A stretch of DNA of 41,759 bases, from the NCBI GenBank assembly GCA_944324195.1, contig CALUVJ010000006.1:1-41759 (forward strand). The letters are read 5' to 3'. The translations under genes were made by a program, and so were the position numbers. The notes below the pieces were generated by a model. It saw nothing but the letters and a program-made list of their open reading frames with translations. It was not told the DNA's origin and searched no databases. Positions within the stretch are counted from its first letter, which is position 1. Each line of letters begins with the position of its first letter. The DNA is from Candidatus Gastranaerophilales bacterium. GTDB lineage: Bacteria > Cyanobacteriota > Vampirovibrionia > Gastranaerophilales > Gastranaerophilaceae. Positions 8,876-17,798 of this stretch are shown piece by piece.

Positions 8876-10642
8876 ATGGAAACAACACTTATGGTTTTGG
8901 ATAAAGTTAATTCTTCCAAAGACTTAAAAAATCTTAGTATAGAAGAGCTGGATATTTTATCGGGTGAAATTAGAGAGCTGATACTCAAAAAAGTAAATAC
9001 AACAGGAGGGCATCTCGGACCTAATTTGGGTATAGTGGAAGCAACGATAGCACTTCATTATGTCTTTGATACACCTGAGGATAAATTGGTTTTTGATGTT
9101 TCGCATCAATGTTATCCGCATAAAATTTTGACCGGCAGAAAAGAAGGTTTTACAAATCCTGACAAGTATCAAAAATATACCGGCTATACGGCACCGGAAG
9201 AAAGTGAATATGACTTATTCAAAGTCGGACATACTTCTACTTCAGTCAGTCTGGCAACCGGACTTGCAAAAGCAAGAGATTTAAGGGGCGGTAAAGAAAA
9301 TGTAATTGCGCTGATTGGAGACGGTTCTCTAAGCGGCGGCGAAGCTTTTGAAGGGTTGGATAATGCCGCGGCTCTCGGAAGCAATATAATTGTTGTGGTT
9401 AATGATAATGATATGTCTATAGCAGAGAATCAGGGCGGTCTGTATACTAATTTAAAACTGCTGAAAGATACAAACGGGCAGGCTGAATGTAATTTCTTTA
9501 AGTCTCTTGGCTTTGATTATTATTACGTCGATAACGGAAATGATATTGAAAGTTTAATTTCAACATTCAATAAAGTTAAAGATTCCGACCACCCTGTTTT
9601 AGTACACATAAGAACTATTAAGGGTAAGGGCTGCATAGCAGCGGAAACGGATAAAGAACATTATCATTGGATTGTTCCGGGAGAATTGGATAATGATTAT
9701 TCTCCGGCTGTTTCTCAAGAGGAATCTTATGAAAGTATTACTACGGATTACCTTTTGAAAAAACGTGAACAGGATAATTCAATAATTGCAATATCTCCGG
9801 CAACTCCGGGGGTAAGCGGGTTTACAAAAGAGTTTAGAGAAAAGATGGGCAATAATTATACTGACGTAGGTATTGCAGAGCAGCACGCAGTAGCATTTGC
9901 ATCAGGCTTGGCAAAAAATGGCGCAAAACCGGTACTTGCAATAATGAGTTCTTTTATCCAGAGAGCTTATGACCAGCTTTCACAGGATTTGGCATTAAAT
10001 AACAACCCGGCAACGATTCTCGTCTTTTGGGGCGGAATTACCGGTGCGGATGCAACACACCTTACTAAATATGATATTCCTCTAATTGCAAATATTCCAA
10101 ATATTGTATATTTGGCGCCTGTTAATAAGGAAGAATATCTGGCAATGCTTGACTGGGCAACGGAGCAGAGGAATTATTCCGTAGTAATACGTGTCCCTAT
10201 GTGTCAGATGGTTAGTATCGGTAAAAAAGACACTACGGATTATTCAGTATTAAATAAATACCATGTTGCGGAAAGCGGTTCAGAAATCGCAATTTTAGGG
10301 CTCGGTAATTTCTTCCGGCTTGGGCAAAAAGTAAAATCACTTTTGAAAGACAAGCTGGGTATTTCTGCAACTCTAATCAATCCGCGCTACATTACGGGTA
10401 TTGATAAAGAACTTTTGGAAAGTTTGAAGGCTAATCACAGATTGGTTATAACATTAGAGGACGGGGTTTTGGAAGGCGGTTTCGGCGAAAAAATTGCTTC
10501 TTATTACGGAGCTTCCGGCATGAAAGTTATAAATTTCGGGGCATCAAAAGAATTTACCGATAGAGTTCCGCTGGAAGAACTTTATAAACGTTATCACTTA
10601 ACACCGGAATTGATTTTAGAGGATATTCAAAATCTTTTATAA
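8876..10642 (+). CDS. Divergent DXS-like thiamine-diphosphate transketolase
   Basis: A 588-residue protein of the 1-deoxyxylulose-5-phosphate synthase family (COG1154), shorter than typical DXS (about 620-640). Thiamine-diphosphate and catalytic residues are kept: H46 (TGGHLGPNLG), H77 (DVSHQCYPHK), the GDGSLSGGEAFEGLDNA cofactor motif from 148, NDNDMSI at 176, H264, E335 (DVGIAEQHAVAFA), R363 (FIQRAYDQ) and H395 (GADATH). The two arginines that hold the glyceraldehyde-phosphate group in true DXS are missing. The DRAG motif is WGG here (about 385-387) and RYPRG is RVPM (439-442). It may therefore be a DXS-like enzyme with another acceptor rather than the isoprenoid enzyme. It has its own promoter and a strong terminator; no isoprenoid genes are adjacent. 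Confidence 0.85.
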   Translation: METTLMVLDKVNSSKDLKNLSIEELDILSGEIRELILKKVNTTGGHLGPNLGIVEATIALHYVFDTPEDKLVFDVSHQCYPHKILTGRKEGFTNPDKYQKYTGYTAPEESEYDLFKVGHTSTSVSLATGLAKARDLRGGKENVIALIGDGSLSGGEAFEGLDNAAALGSNIIVVVNDNDMSIAENQGGLYTNLKLLKDTNGQAECNFFKSLGFDYYYVDNGNDIESLISTFNKVKDSDHPVLVHIRTIKGKGCIAAETDKEHYHWIVPGELDNDYSPAVSQEESYESITTDYLLKKREQDNSIIAISPATPGVSGFTKEFREKMGNNYTDVGIAEQHAVAFASGLAKNGAKPVLAIMSSFIQRAYDQLSQDLALNNNPATILVFWGGITGADATHLTKYDIPLIANIPNIVYLAPVNKEEYLAMLDWATEQRNYSVVIRVPMCQMVSIGKKDTTDYSVLNKYHVAESGSEIAILGLGNFFRLGQKVKSLLKDKLGISATLINPRYITGIDKELLESLKANHRLVITLEDGVLEGGFGEKIASYYGASGMKVINFGASKEFTDRVPLEELYKRYHLTPELILEDIQNLL

Positions 10643-10660
10643 GAGGTAGACAAAGTCAGA

Positions 10661-10694
10661 GGAAGAAGGCATTGTCCTTCTTCCTTTTTTTTTT
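10661..10694 (+). terminator. Rho-independent terminator after the DXS-like gene
   Basis: GGAAGAAGG (10661-10669), loop CATTGT, CCTTCTTCC (10676-10684), then ten consecutive T. A textbook terminator. Confidence 0.92.
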
Positions 10695-10716
10695 CGGAAC
10701 TTAGTATTGTGGCGAA

Positions 10717-10761
10717 GGGGGTAAATGTATTGGTTTAGTGATTAAGTGACGGAGTGACTAA
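10717..10761. repeat. Composite repeat: GGGGGTAAAT box plus heptad tract
   Basis: GGGGGTAAATGTATTGG at 10717-10733 is followed directly by TTAGTGATTAAGTGA and GGAGTGACTAAGG. On the other strand this reads heptad tract, then CCAATACATTTACCCCC. That is the same order and orientation as the element at about 29440-29484, showing the two modules belong together. Confidence 0.75.
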
Positions 10762-11088
10762 GGGGGGAGGGGAAAATATTTTAATCCTTCCTGCTGGCGA
10801 GGGGAAGAAGCCGGTCCAATACATCCCCCCCTCACCCGCATTCGTAGCTTTCGCTCAGCTTAAGTACCGCTGCGTCCTCTCCCTTGATAGGAGAGGAATT
10901 TTCAGTATAACAGCCCCTCACCCTAACCCTCTCCCCAAAGGGGCGAGGGGAAAAAACAGGCAGCCCAATATATTTACCCCCTTGGGTTATTCGTGGTGTT
11001 GGAAAACCCTTATCAGCACCCTCCCCTGCCCTCCCTCTTTTAGGGAGGGAGTTAAACAGCCGGCCCAATACATTTACCCCCCCCCTCT
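10761..11088. repeat. GC-rich hairpin array ending in CCAATA-ATTTACCCCC boxes
   Basis: Three related units fill this gene-free stretch (the whole gap is 10643-11154). Each has a GC-rich, hairpin-forming half followed by a box: CCAATACATCCCCCC at about 10815, CCCAATATATTTACCCCC at 10964-10981 and CCCAATACATTTACCCCC from 11064. Hairpins include CTCCCC-AAA-GGGGCGAG (about 10930-10950), CTCTCC...GGAGAG (about 10876-10893) and CCCTCCCTCTTTTAGGGAGGG (about 11030). The CCCTCACCCTAACCCTC wording matches a repeat type common in bacterial intergenic space. Base composition is far from that of the neighbouring genes. Open frames here on both strands look accidental. Confidence 0.75.
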
Positions 11089-11154
11089 TGAAATTTATTT
11101 TTGTTAGCAATATAAAAGTATTTGGTAAAATTAATTTTGGGAATATAGATAGTT

Positions 11155-13146
11155 ATGGGAATTTATTTTTTTTCAATAGTCATACTGCTATTAGGAGCTT
11201 TACTTTCTGTTGTAATAAAAGATGATAATAAAAAACTAAAGTCATGCTCTATATGTTCAGTTCTGTCAACAATTTTAACACTAATACCTGCAATATATAC
11301 TATAAAAACAGGTATGCCTTTGCAGATAAGTATATATGCGTCTCCATTATTGGGCTATGTTGATATAGTAATTGATGCATTGTCTGCTTTTTTTCTCATT
11401 GTCATATCAATAATGAGCTCTTTAGGAATAATATATGCTAACGGGTATATGAAGCCTTATTTAAATAAAGGCATGAATATTTCTTCTCATTGTTTTTCTT
11501 TAATGCTGCTTGTTATCTCTATGATGCTGGTCGTTACTGCACAAAATGCATTATTCTTTCTTATAGTTTGGGAAATAATGTCACTTTCATCATTTTTCCT
11601 TGTCATATTTGAAGGTGAAAAAAAAGAAGTTATCAGTGCAGGTATTAAGTATTTAGTTTACATGCATATATCAATGATATTTATATTAGCTGCTATGATA
11701 GTTTTGAATGCTCAAACTGATAGTTTAAGATTCATGGATTATCTTGCGTTTATGCAAAATAACGGTGCGCATGCTAATTTAATATTTGTACTGGCTTTTA
11801 TAGGTTTTGGAATAAAGGCTGGATTTGTTCCTTTTCATAATTGGCTTCCTGAGGCTCACCCTGCTGCACCGAGTCATGTTTCCGGTATAATGTCCGGAAT
11901 TATGATTAAAACAGGTATTTATGGTATTTTGAGATTCCTGTTACTTATCGGCACTCCGTCAAAGATAATTTCTTATGCAGTTTTAGGTGTTGCAGTTATT
12001 TCAGCTTTATACGGAGTTTTGTATGCAATAACTCAACATGATATAAAACGATTACTGGCTTATCACAGTATTGAAAATATCGGTATTATCGGTATAGGTA
12101 TCGGTGCAGGTATGCTTGGACTTGCTTATGATAATACTTTTCTTGCGGTTTTTGGTTTTACGGGCGGTATATTACACATATTAAATCACTCTATATTTAA
12201 AGAATTACTGTTTTTCGCAGCAGGAAGTACGTATTTAAAAACCCATACCAGAAATATTGAACTTATGGGCGGTTTAATAAAGAAAATGCCATATACTGCG
12301 TTATTGTTTATCATCGGTTCTGTTGCAATATGCGGAATCCCGCCTTTTAACGGTTTTATAAGCGAATTTTTAATATACGCCGGTATGATAAAAGGAGTTC
12401 CTGCATCAGGTATAAGTTTATTTATAGTATTGGTACTTTCTATTGCGGCTCTTGCAATGGTAGGAACAATGGCTATGCTTTGTTTCACAAAAGCTTCCGG
12501 TGTAATGTTTTTGGGAAATCCGCGCGGTGTAGACATTGATAATGTTTCGGAAGCTCCTGCAACAATGATTTTCCCGATGACTGTTCTTGCGTTTCTTACA
12601 TTCTTTATCGGAATGTATTCTCAGTATTTTATATCTTACGCATCAATACCGGCTTCAATGTTCACAAATGGAGTGGATGCTGTAGGAGATTTGATTTATT
12701 TATTTGATTTTGTCGGAAATATCGGATGTTACTTTATGTTATTTTTAGCAATTGCGGTTGTAATACTCGTAATAAGGTATGTGCTGGGCATTGGTAAAAA
12801 AACAGAGCGGCATTCAACCTGGGGATGCGGGTATAATCGTCCGAATAATCATATGCAATATACTGCTTCTTCTTATGCGGATCTTTTTATTTCCACATTA
12901 AAACCTTTGTTTAAACGCGTTTCTCATATCAAGAAGCCGAAAGATTTATTCCCGAAAGAGGCATATTATGAGCAGAACATAGAAGATATAGAAGAAGCTT
13001 ATATTGTGAAACCTCTTATTATGTGGGATGAAAAATTCCTTACTAAGTTTGAGCGGATTCAAAATGGTAATATTCAGCAATATATATTATTTGGTTTGAT
13101 ATTTTTAATCTTATCTGTAATCGGTATGATTTATTTTGGGGGTTAG
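11155..13146 (+). CDS. Ehr/hydrogenase-4-type antiporter-like membrane subunit B
   Basis: A 663-residue polytopic protein homologous to HyfB/HycC and to the NuoL/M/N proton-pumping subunits of complex I. About 15-16 membrane helices are visible. The core antiporter-like motif GIKAGFVPFHNWLPEAHPAA, with SHVSGIMSGIMIKTGIYG just after it, lies at about residues 220-258. KRLLAYHSIENIGIIGIG follows at about 300. The soluble tail (about 545-640) with RHSTWGCGYNRPN is typical of HyfB. It is the first gene of the six-gene operon ending at 18636, and its 3' end is 1 nt before the downstream ATG. No clear Shine-Dalgarno is seen. TATAGA at 11144-11149 ends 5 nt before the ATG, so a leaderless start is possible. 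Confidence 0.9.
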   Translation: MGIYFFSIVILLLGALLSVVIKDDNKKLKSCSICSVLSTILTLIPAIYTIKTGMPLQISIYASPLLGYVDIVIDALSAFFLIVISIMSSLGIIYANGYMKPYLNKGMNISSHCFSLMLLVISMMLVVTAQNALFFLIVWEIMSLSSFFLVIFEGEKKEVISAGIKYLVYMHISMIFILAAMIVLNAQTDSLRFMDYLAFMQNNGAHANLIFVLAFIGFGIKAGFVPFHNWLPEAHPAAPSHVSGIMSGIMIKTGIYGILRFLLLIGTPSKIISYAVLGVAVISALYGVLYAITQHDIKRLLAYHSIENIGIIGIGIGAGMLGLAYDNTFLAVFGFTGGILHILNHSIFKELLFFAAGSTYLKTHTRNIELMGGLIKKMPYTALLFIIGSVAICGIPPFNGFISEFLIYAGMIKGVPASGISLFIVLVLSIAALAMVGTMAMLCFTKASGVMFLGNPRGVDIDNVSEAPATMIFPMTVLAFLTFFIGMYSQYFISYASIPASMFTNGVDAVGDLIYLFDFVGNIGCYFMLFLAIAVVILVIRYVLGIGKKTERHSTWGCGYNRPNNHMQYTASSYADLFISTLKPLFKRVSHIKKPKDLFPKEAYYEQNIEDIEEAYIVKPLIMWDEKFLTKFERIQNGNIQQYILFGLIFLILSVIGMIYFGG

Positions 13147-13147
13147 A

Positions 13148-14068
13148 ATGCTAGTTACTTGTTTTAATATATTAATACTATTACTGGTTCCGTTTTTAAT
13201 GACGGGTATTATTAAAAAGACTAAAGCCTTTTGGGCAGGCCGGAAGGGAGTTAGTATTTTTCAGCCGTTATGGGATTTTCTGCGCCTGATGAAAAAAGGG
13301 GCAGTGGTTAGTAATACTACTTCTTGGATATTTAAATACACTCCTGTGATAGGGTTAACAACTGTTATTTTTGCGGCATTATTTGTTCCGATGGCAACAG
13401 GAAAAGCTATAATAAATATTCCTTTTGCTTTTGTTATATTTTCTTATGTGCTCGGTTTGGGGAAATTTTTCTCTTTACTTTCAGCACTTGATACCGGAAG
13501 CAGTTTTGAGGGAATGGGTGCTTCAAGAGAAGCGTGTTTTTCAACCATAGTTGAACCGGCATTTTTCATAACGCTTGCATCGTTAGCAGCATTAACACAA
13601 AATTATAGTTTTGAAAGTTTAAAGTTGATTTTGCAAAATGCGGGCGGTTACGGAGTTTTAATTATAGCTCTTGCGGTTGTTACTTTATTTATAATGCTTT
13701 TAATAGAAGGCTGCAGGGTGCCTGTTGACGATCCGACTACTCATTTGGAATTAACAATGATACATGAAGTTATGATACTTGATAATTCAGGTATTGACTT
13801 AGGTTTAATAACTTGGGGCGCGGCAATTAAAATGTTTTTATTTGAAGCATTGATTGCAAATCTTTTGATACCGCTTTCCTGGGGATGGTGGGAATCTGCG
13901 CTTGCATTTTTGGCAATTGTTTTTATTCTGTCGGTAATAATAGGAACGGTAGAATCGTCTATGGCAAGATTTCGTATGACACATGTATATGAGTTCATTT
14001 TCATAATGTCAATTACGGCCCTATTGATTTTGGCTCTTGTGGTTTACCGCATTTACGGAGGGGGGTAA
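13148..14068 (+). CDS. Ehr/hydrogenase-4-type membrane subunit C (NuoH-like)
   Basis: A 306-residue membrane protein of the HyfC/HycD/NuoH family, which links the soluble electron-transfer arm to the ion-translocating arm. The diagnostic loop EGCRVPVDDPTTHLELTMIH (about residues 190-210) and the GASREACFSTIVEPAFF segment are intact; about 8 helices are seen. I prefer the ATG at 13148, with GGGGGTT 4-5 nt upstream. An upstream TTG at 13136 would overlap the previous gene and lacks a ribosome-binding site. The reading frame ends inside an interspersed GGGGGTAAAT box that supplies the TAA stop and the last glycines (IYGGG). The C-terminus is therefore repeat-derived. Confidence 0.9.
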   Translation: MLVTCFNILILLLVPFLMTGIIKKTKAFWAGRKGVSIFQPLWDFLRLMKKGAVVSNTTSWIFKYTPVIGLTTVIFAALFVPMATGKAIINIPFAFVIFSYVLGLGKFFSLLSALDTGSSFEGMGASREACFSTIVEPAFFITLASLAALTQNYSFESLKLILQNAGGYGVLIIALAVVTLFIMLLIEGCRVPVDDPTTHLELTMIHEVMILDNSGIDLGLITWGAAIKMFLFEALIANLLIPLSWGWWESALAFLAIVFILSVIIGTVESSMARFRMTHVYEFIFIMSITALLILALVVYRIYGGG

Positions 14069-14142
14069 ATATAAGCGAGGTAAATATCCGGGGGTAAAGT
14101 TAGAAATGCTCAAATTTTCTATTCACTGCTCACTATTCACTC
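14061..14142. repeat. GGGGTAAAT boxes and heptad tract between hyfC-like and hyfE-like genes
   Basis: GGGGGTAAAT at 14061-14070 carries the stop codon of the preceding gene. Related boxes follow at about 14077 (GAGGTAAATATCC) and 14090 (GGGGGTAAAG). Then comes the heptad tract CTATTCACTGCTCACTATTC at about 14119-14138. It separates two genes of one operon by 106 nt where the neighbouring junctions are tight. Confidence 0.7.
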
Positions 14143-14174
14143 CCCAAAAAAGAAAGGTAAAATAAGAAGGAAAA

Positions 14175-14882
14175 ATGGAAAATATTTTTATAATTTTATT
14201 GGGATTATCAATGATATACATAGCATCAACAAGCAGGCTGAGAGCACATGTAAATATGCTTATCATGCAAGGTTTGCTCTTGTTTCTGGTATGTCTTGCG
14301 GGGTTTGAAAAAGAACCTTGGTTTAATTGGTCAATGCTTTCGGGAATTGGGGCGATAAAAGCAAATATGCCGCATATTATCGGATTTTTATTTGTTGTGG
14401 TTGAAACTCTTATTGTGAAAGCTTTTGTTATACCGTTGTTTCTTAAAAAAGTTATTAATAAGACGAATGCTCACAGAGATACAGATGCAAATATTCCGCA
14501 TTTTTACTGTTTGGTTATTTCAAGTGTAATTTTGTTTGCGGGATTTTTAATAGCAAATATCGATACACCTGCTTTTAAACTGGTTTCTCCAATGTATTTT
14601 GGTGTTTCAAGTGCAATAATAATAACAAGCTTATGGTTAATAACAATAAAGCATAAAGTTTTATCAAATGTAATCGGTTTTATTACAATGGAAAACGGAA
14701 TCTTTTTATTATCACTTTCTGTTGCAAATGAAATGCCTATTATTGTTAATCTTGGTGTATTGTTGGATATATTCATTGCGGTATTTATTTTGGGAATGCT
14801 TGTTAATGAAATCAGCAATGAGTTTGACGATTTGGAAGTATCACAGTTATCAGATTTGAAGGATTACGAGTACAATGATTAA
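14175..14882 (+). CDS. Ehr/hydrogenase-4-type membrane subunit E
   Basis: A 235-residue membrane protein resembling HyfE, the small membrane subunit of hydrogenase-4-like complexes. Its C-terminal half recalls NuoK (MENGIFLLSLSVANEMPIIV and GVLLDIFIAVFILGMLVNEI). Six to seven hydrophobic helices are visible, with an acidic C-terminal tail. The start follows AAGAAGG. Its 3' end overlaps the next gene by 8 nt, indicating translational coupling. Function follows from the operon: a structural or ion-path subunit of the membrane arm. Confidence 0.82.
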   Translation: MENIFIILLGLSMIYIASTSRLRAHVNMLIMQGLLLFLVCLAGFEKEPWFNWSMLSGIGAIKANMPHIIGFLFVVVETLIVKAFVIPLFLKKVINKTNAHRDTDANIPHFYCLVISSVILFAGFLIANIDTPAFKLVSPMYFGVSSAIIITSLWLITIKHKVLSNVIGFITMENGIFLLSLSVANEMPIIVNLGVLLDIFIAVFILGMLVNEISNEFDDLEVSQLSDLKDYEYND

Positions 14883-16308
14883 TTTAATTTTATTATTTCC
14901 GCTGGCTGCGTGTTTAATATTATTTATATTCAAGAAAAATTTCTTAAATAATTTGTTAGTATGCACGTATGCAGTAATACATTTTCTGGTTTCGGCTGCA
15001 CTATGCTGCGACGTTGATTTTTTGCCAATGATAAAACCATTTCGTTTTTTTGCGGCGGACGATACCAGCAGAGTATTTTTAATGGTTATGTCTATTGTTT
15101 TTCTTGCAGTTGCTGTATATAATATCGGGTATTTAAAAACTGAAAAATCTTTAACAAGAAAATTAAGACATTATACATATATGCTTTTATTTTTTGTATT
15201 TTCAATGACAGGAGCTATTTTAAGCTCAAATTTAGGTATTTCCTGGGTATTTATTGAAGGTACAACCTTGGCAAGCGCTTATTTAATTTATTTTCATAAA
15301 ACAAAACATTCTATTGAAGCTGCTTGGAAGTATGTTTTTATATGTTCTATAGGTATTGCTTTGGCATTTGTCGGTATTATATTGCTTACGGTAGCTACAG
15401 GCGACGTAAATACATTATTTTATAATGATTTGTATGCAAATGCGGCAAGTTTTAATCATTTTTGGCTTAAGTTATCTTTTGTGTTTATATTATTCGGAAT
15501 TGGTACAAAAATGGGACTTGCTCCTGTACATTTTTGGCTTCCTGACGCACATGCAGAAGCTCCGTCTCCGGTTTCGGCGCTTTTATCAGCAGCACTATTA
15601 AATTCAGCTTTTTTGATGATTTTAAATGTATTTAGAGTTATGGTATTTGCGGAATGTGATACGTACGCTAGAATTATGCTTCTTGTAATGGGATTTTTAT
15701 CTTTGTTCGTAACTGCCGTATTTGTATACCATATAAATAATTACAAGAGAATGCTCGCGTATTCTTCAATTGAAAATATGGGTATTCTTGCAATCGGAAC
15801 CGCACTGGGCGGAATAGGAGCTCTTGCTGCTATTATACATATGATAGGGCATTCTTTAATAAAGGCGTCTTTTTTCCTTACTTCAGGTAATATCCTGGAA
15901 AGATACGGTACAAAAAAGATAAAATCAATTACGGGATTGCTTAAAACGGACAGAAAAACCGGCTGGCTGTGGATTATATCCTTTCTCGGAATTGCGGCAT
16001 TTCCGCCGTCAGTCTTGTTTATCAGTGAATTTTTGATGGTGAAAACACTTTTCCTTAAAAAGTATTATATATTGTGTATTTTGTTCCTTTTACTTTTAAC
16101 AATCGTTTTGTACGGGTTGGGCAAAGCTGTTATCAAGATGGCGTTCTCAGCTCCGAAAGAGGATAATGTTCAAAATATATCTACAGAAAAATTCAGTCTG
16201 ACAATGTATATTCCTCAGATGATTATGCTGACAATTGCTTTTATAATTGGTATTTATATGCCGTTTGGTTTTGTCGAGCTGATTATAAACGCAATCAGAG
16301 GGTTTTAG
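14875..16308 (+). CDS. Ehr/hydrogenase-4-type antiporter-like membrane subunit F
   Basis: A 477-residue HyfF/NuoN-M-like subunit, the second antiporter-type protein in the operon. The core motif GTKMGLAPVHFWLPDAHAEA, then PSPVSALLSAALLNSAF, lies around residues 212-248. YKRMLAYSSIENMGILAIG follows at about 290, with HSLIKASFFLTSGNI after that. About 14 helices are seen. It overlaps the preceding gene by 8 nt and is followed 24 nt later by the large-subunit gene. With subunit B it gives two proton/sodium-path candidates. A third antiporter-type gene (HyfD) is not present. Confidence 0.9.
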   Translation: MINLILLFPLAACLILFIFKKNFLNNLLVCTYAVIHFLVSAALCCDVDFLPMIKPFRFFAADDTSRVFLMVMSIVFLAVAVYNIGYLKTEKSLTRKLRHYTYMLLFFVFSMTGAILSSNLGISWVFIEGTTLASAYLIYFHKTKHSIEAAWKYVFICSIGIALAFVGIILLTVATGDVNTLFYNDLYANAASFNHFWLKLSFVFILFGIGTKMGLAPVHFWLPDAHAEAPSPVSALLSAALLNSAFLMILNVFRVMVFAECDTYARIMLLVMGFLSLFVTAVFVYHINNYKRMLAYSSIENMGILAIGTALGGIGALAAIIHMIGHSLIKASFFLTSGNILERYGTKKIKSITGLLKTDRKTGWLWIISFLGIAAFPPSVLFISEFLMVKTLFLKKYYILCILFLLLLTIVLYGLGKAVIKMAFSAPKEDNVQNISTEKFSLTMYIPQMIMLTIAFIIGIYMPFGFVELIINAIRGF

Positions 16309-16332
16309 GTTTAGAATAAAGAAGGTAAACAT

Positions 16333-17796
16333 ATGAATTGGGTAATAACTGAAAATAATAAAAAAATAAACGCTCTTGATATTCCTGCAATATCAATTAG
16401 TGAAATACAGGCCGATGTAGAAAAAATGAAAATGCGTGTTGTCGGTTTTTTCGGTAAACAAGAATTTGAAAATGTAAGACTATATGTTGTAATGGCGGAC
16501 GATAAGATTGGTAAATTATATATTACGTCTGCGATATTTCCTCCTAATGTAAAATCTTATGAATCTTTTACCCAGAAAATGCCGGCTTTTCATATTTTTG
16601 AAAGAGAATTTTATGAAGAATTCGGTATTGAGCCGCTTCATCATCCTTGGTTAAAGCCTGTTCGTCAGAATCAGGACGAGTATCCGTTTTTTGAAATGAA
16701 AGGAGATGAAGTTCATCAGGTTGCAGTCGGTCCTATTCATGCCGGAGTTATTGAACCGGGGCATTTTAGATTTATGTGTATGGGTGAAAAAGTTTATGAT
16801 TTGGAGATAATGCTCGGCTATCAACACAGAGGTGTTGAAGAATTATTTATAAAAAATAATGGTTATAATAACCGTTTGGCTGAGTCTGTTTGCGGAGACT
16901 CCGTTATTGCATATAATATGGCGTATTCTCAGGCAATGGAGGAGTTATCCGGAACAAAGATTTCTTCTAAGGCCCAAATTATCCGTCGTATTGCTCTGGA
17001 AATGGAAAGGGCTGCGATTCATATAGGTGATATGGGTGCAATAGCCGGAGATATGGCATATCTTATGGGTGCATCTATATTTGGTATTACAAGAACGCTT
17101 GTAATCAATACAATGTTAGAAATTTCCGGCAGCCGTTTTGGCAGAGGTTTGATTAATGTTGGCGGTGTGAATTTTGATATTGATGATGAGATGGCTGCAA
17201 AAATTATAAAAATGTTGGATGAGGTTGAAAAAACTGTTGACAGAACAACAAAAGTAATGCTAAAAACGCCTTCTTGCATATCAAGAATGGAAAGAACGGG
17301 TGTTGTCAGCAGAGAAACCGCTAAGTCACTTGGTGCGGTTGGTATGGCAGCACGTTCTTCGGGAGTTGAATTAGATTCAAGATTTGATTTTAATGATAGC
17401 TGGTATATATCTCTTGATGTCCAAAAACCTTTCAAAGCAGCAGGCGACGTTCATTCAAGATTTACGCTCCGTTATAAGGAAATCAAACAATCAATTCAGA
17501 TTATTAAAAAGCTGCTTGCTAAGTTAAAGGAATTTGAATCTGAGCCAATTCTTGTAAAACCGGAACAATCACTCGCTCAGAATTCCTTTGTGGTATCAAT
17601 TGCGGAAGGCTGGCGCGGTGAAGTTGTTCACACAGCAGTTACCGGTGCAAAAGGCGAACTTTTAAGATACAAAATAAAAGATCCGTCTTTCAATAACTGG
17701 TATATGCTTGCGATGGCAGTCAGAAACAACGGTGTTTCGGATTTTCCGCTTTGTAATAAGAGCTTTAATCTGTCATACTGCGGAAACGATTTATAG
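16333..17796 (+). CDS. Large subunit of Ehr-type complex (HyfG/NuoCD-like), NiFe ligands incomplete
   Basis: A 487-residue fusion of a NuoC-like N-terminal domain (about 1-125, with FHIFEREFYEEFGIEPLHHP) and a NuoD/hydrogenase large-subunit domain (about 135-487, with YQHRGVEELF at about 163). True NiFe hydrogenases hold the metal with two CxxC pairs. Here the first site reads ESVCGDS (C187, S190) and the C-terminal site reads DFPLCNKSFNLSYCG (C474, S477, extra C483). One cysteine of each pair is thus replaced by serine. The ending is also too short for the usual protease-processed hydrogenase tail. This fits the energy-converting hydrogenase-related (Ehr) complexes, which lack a canonical NiFe site, better than hydrogenase-4. 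The Shine-Dalgarno AAGAAGG is clear. Confidence 0.88.
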   Translation: MNWVITENNKKINALDIPAISISEIQADVEKMKMRVVGFFGKQEFENVRLYVVMADDKIGKLYITSAIFPPNVKSYESFTQKMPAFHIFEREFYEEFGIEPLHHPWLKPVRQNQDEYPFFEMKGDEVHQVAVGPIHAGVIEPGHFRFMCMGEKVYDLEIMLGYQHRGVEELFIKNNGYNNRLAESVCGDSVIAYNMAYSQAMEELSGTKISSKAQIIRRIALEMERAAIHIGDMGAIAGDMAYLMGASIFGITRTLVINTMLEISGSRFGRGLINVGGVNFDIDDEMAAKIIKMLDEVEKTVDRTTKVMLKTPSCISRMERTGVVSRETAKSLGAVGMAARSSGVELDSRFDFNDSWYISLDVQKPFKAAGDVHSRFTLRYKEIKQSIQIIKKLLAKLKEFESEPILVKPEQSLAQNSFVVSIAEGWRGEVVHTAVTGAKGELLRYKIKDPSFNNWYMLAMAVRNNGVSDFPLCNKSFNLSYCGNDL

Positions 17797-17798
17797 AA

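Noticed and set aside
10754-11107. 117-residue ORF on the plus strand, and a 92-residue ORF on the minus strand over the same bases
   Set aside because: Both run through the hairpin/box repeat array, are rich in Pro or Arg/Gly from the repeats, lack ribosome-binding sites and show no family features.
13136-13147. TTG start for the HyfC-like protein
   Set aside because: It would overlap the upstream gene and lacks a Shine-Dalgarno, while GGGGGTT sits correctly before the ATG at 13148.
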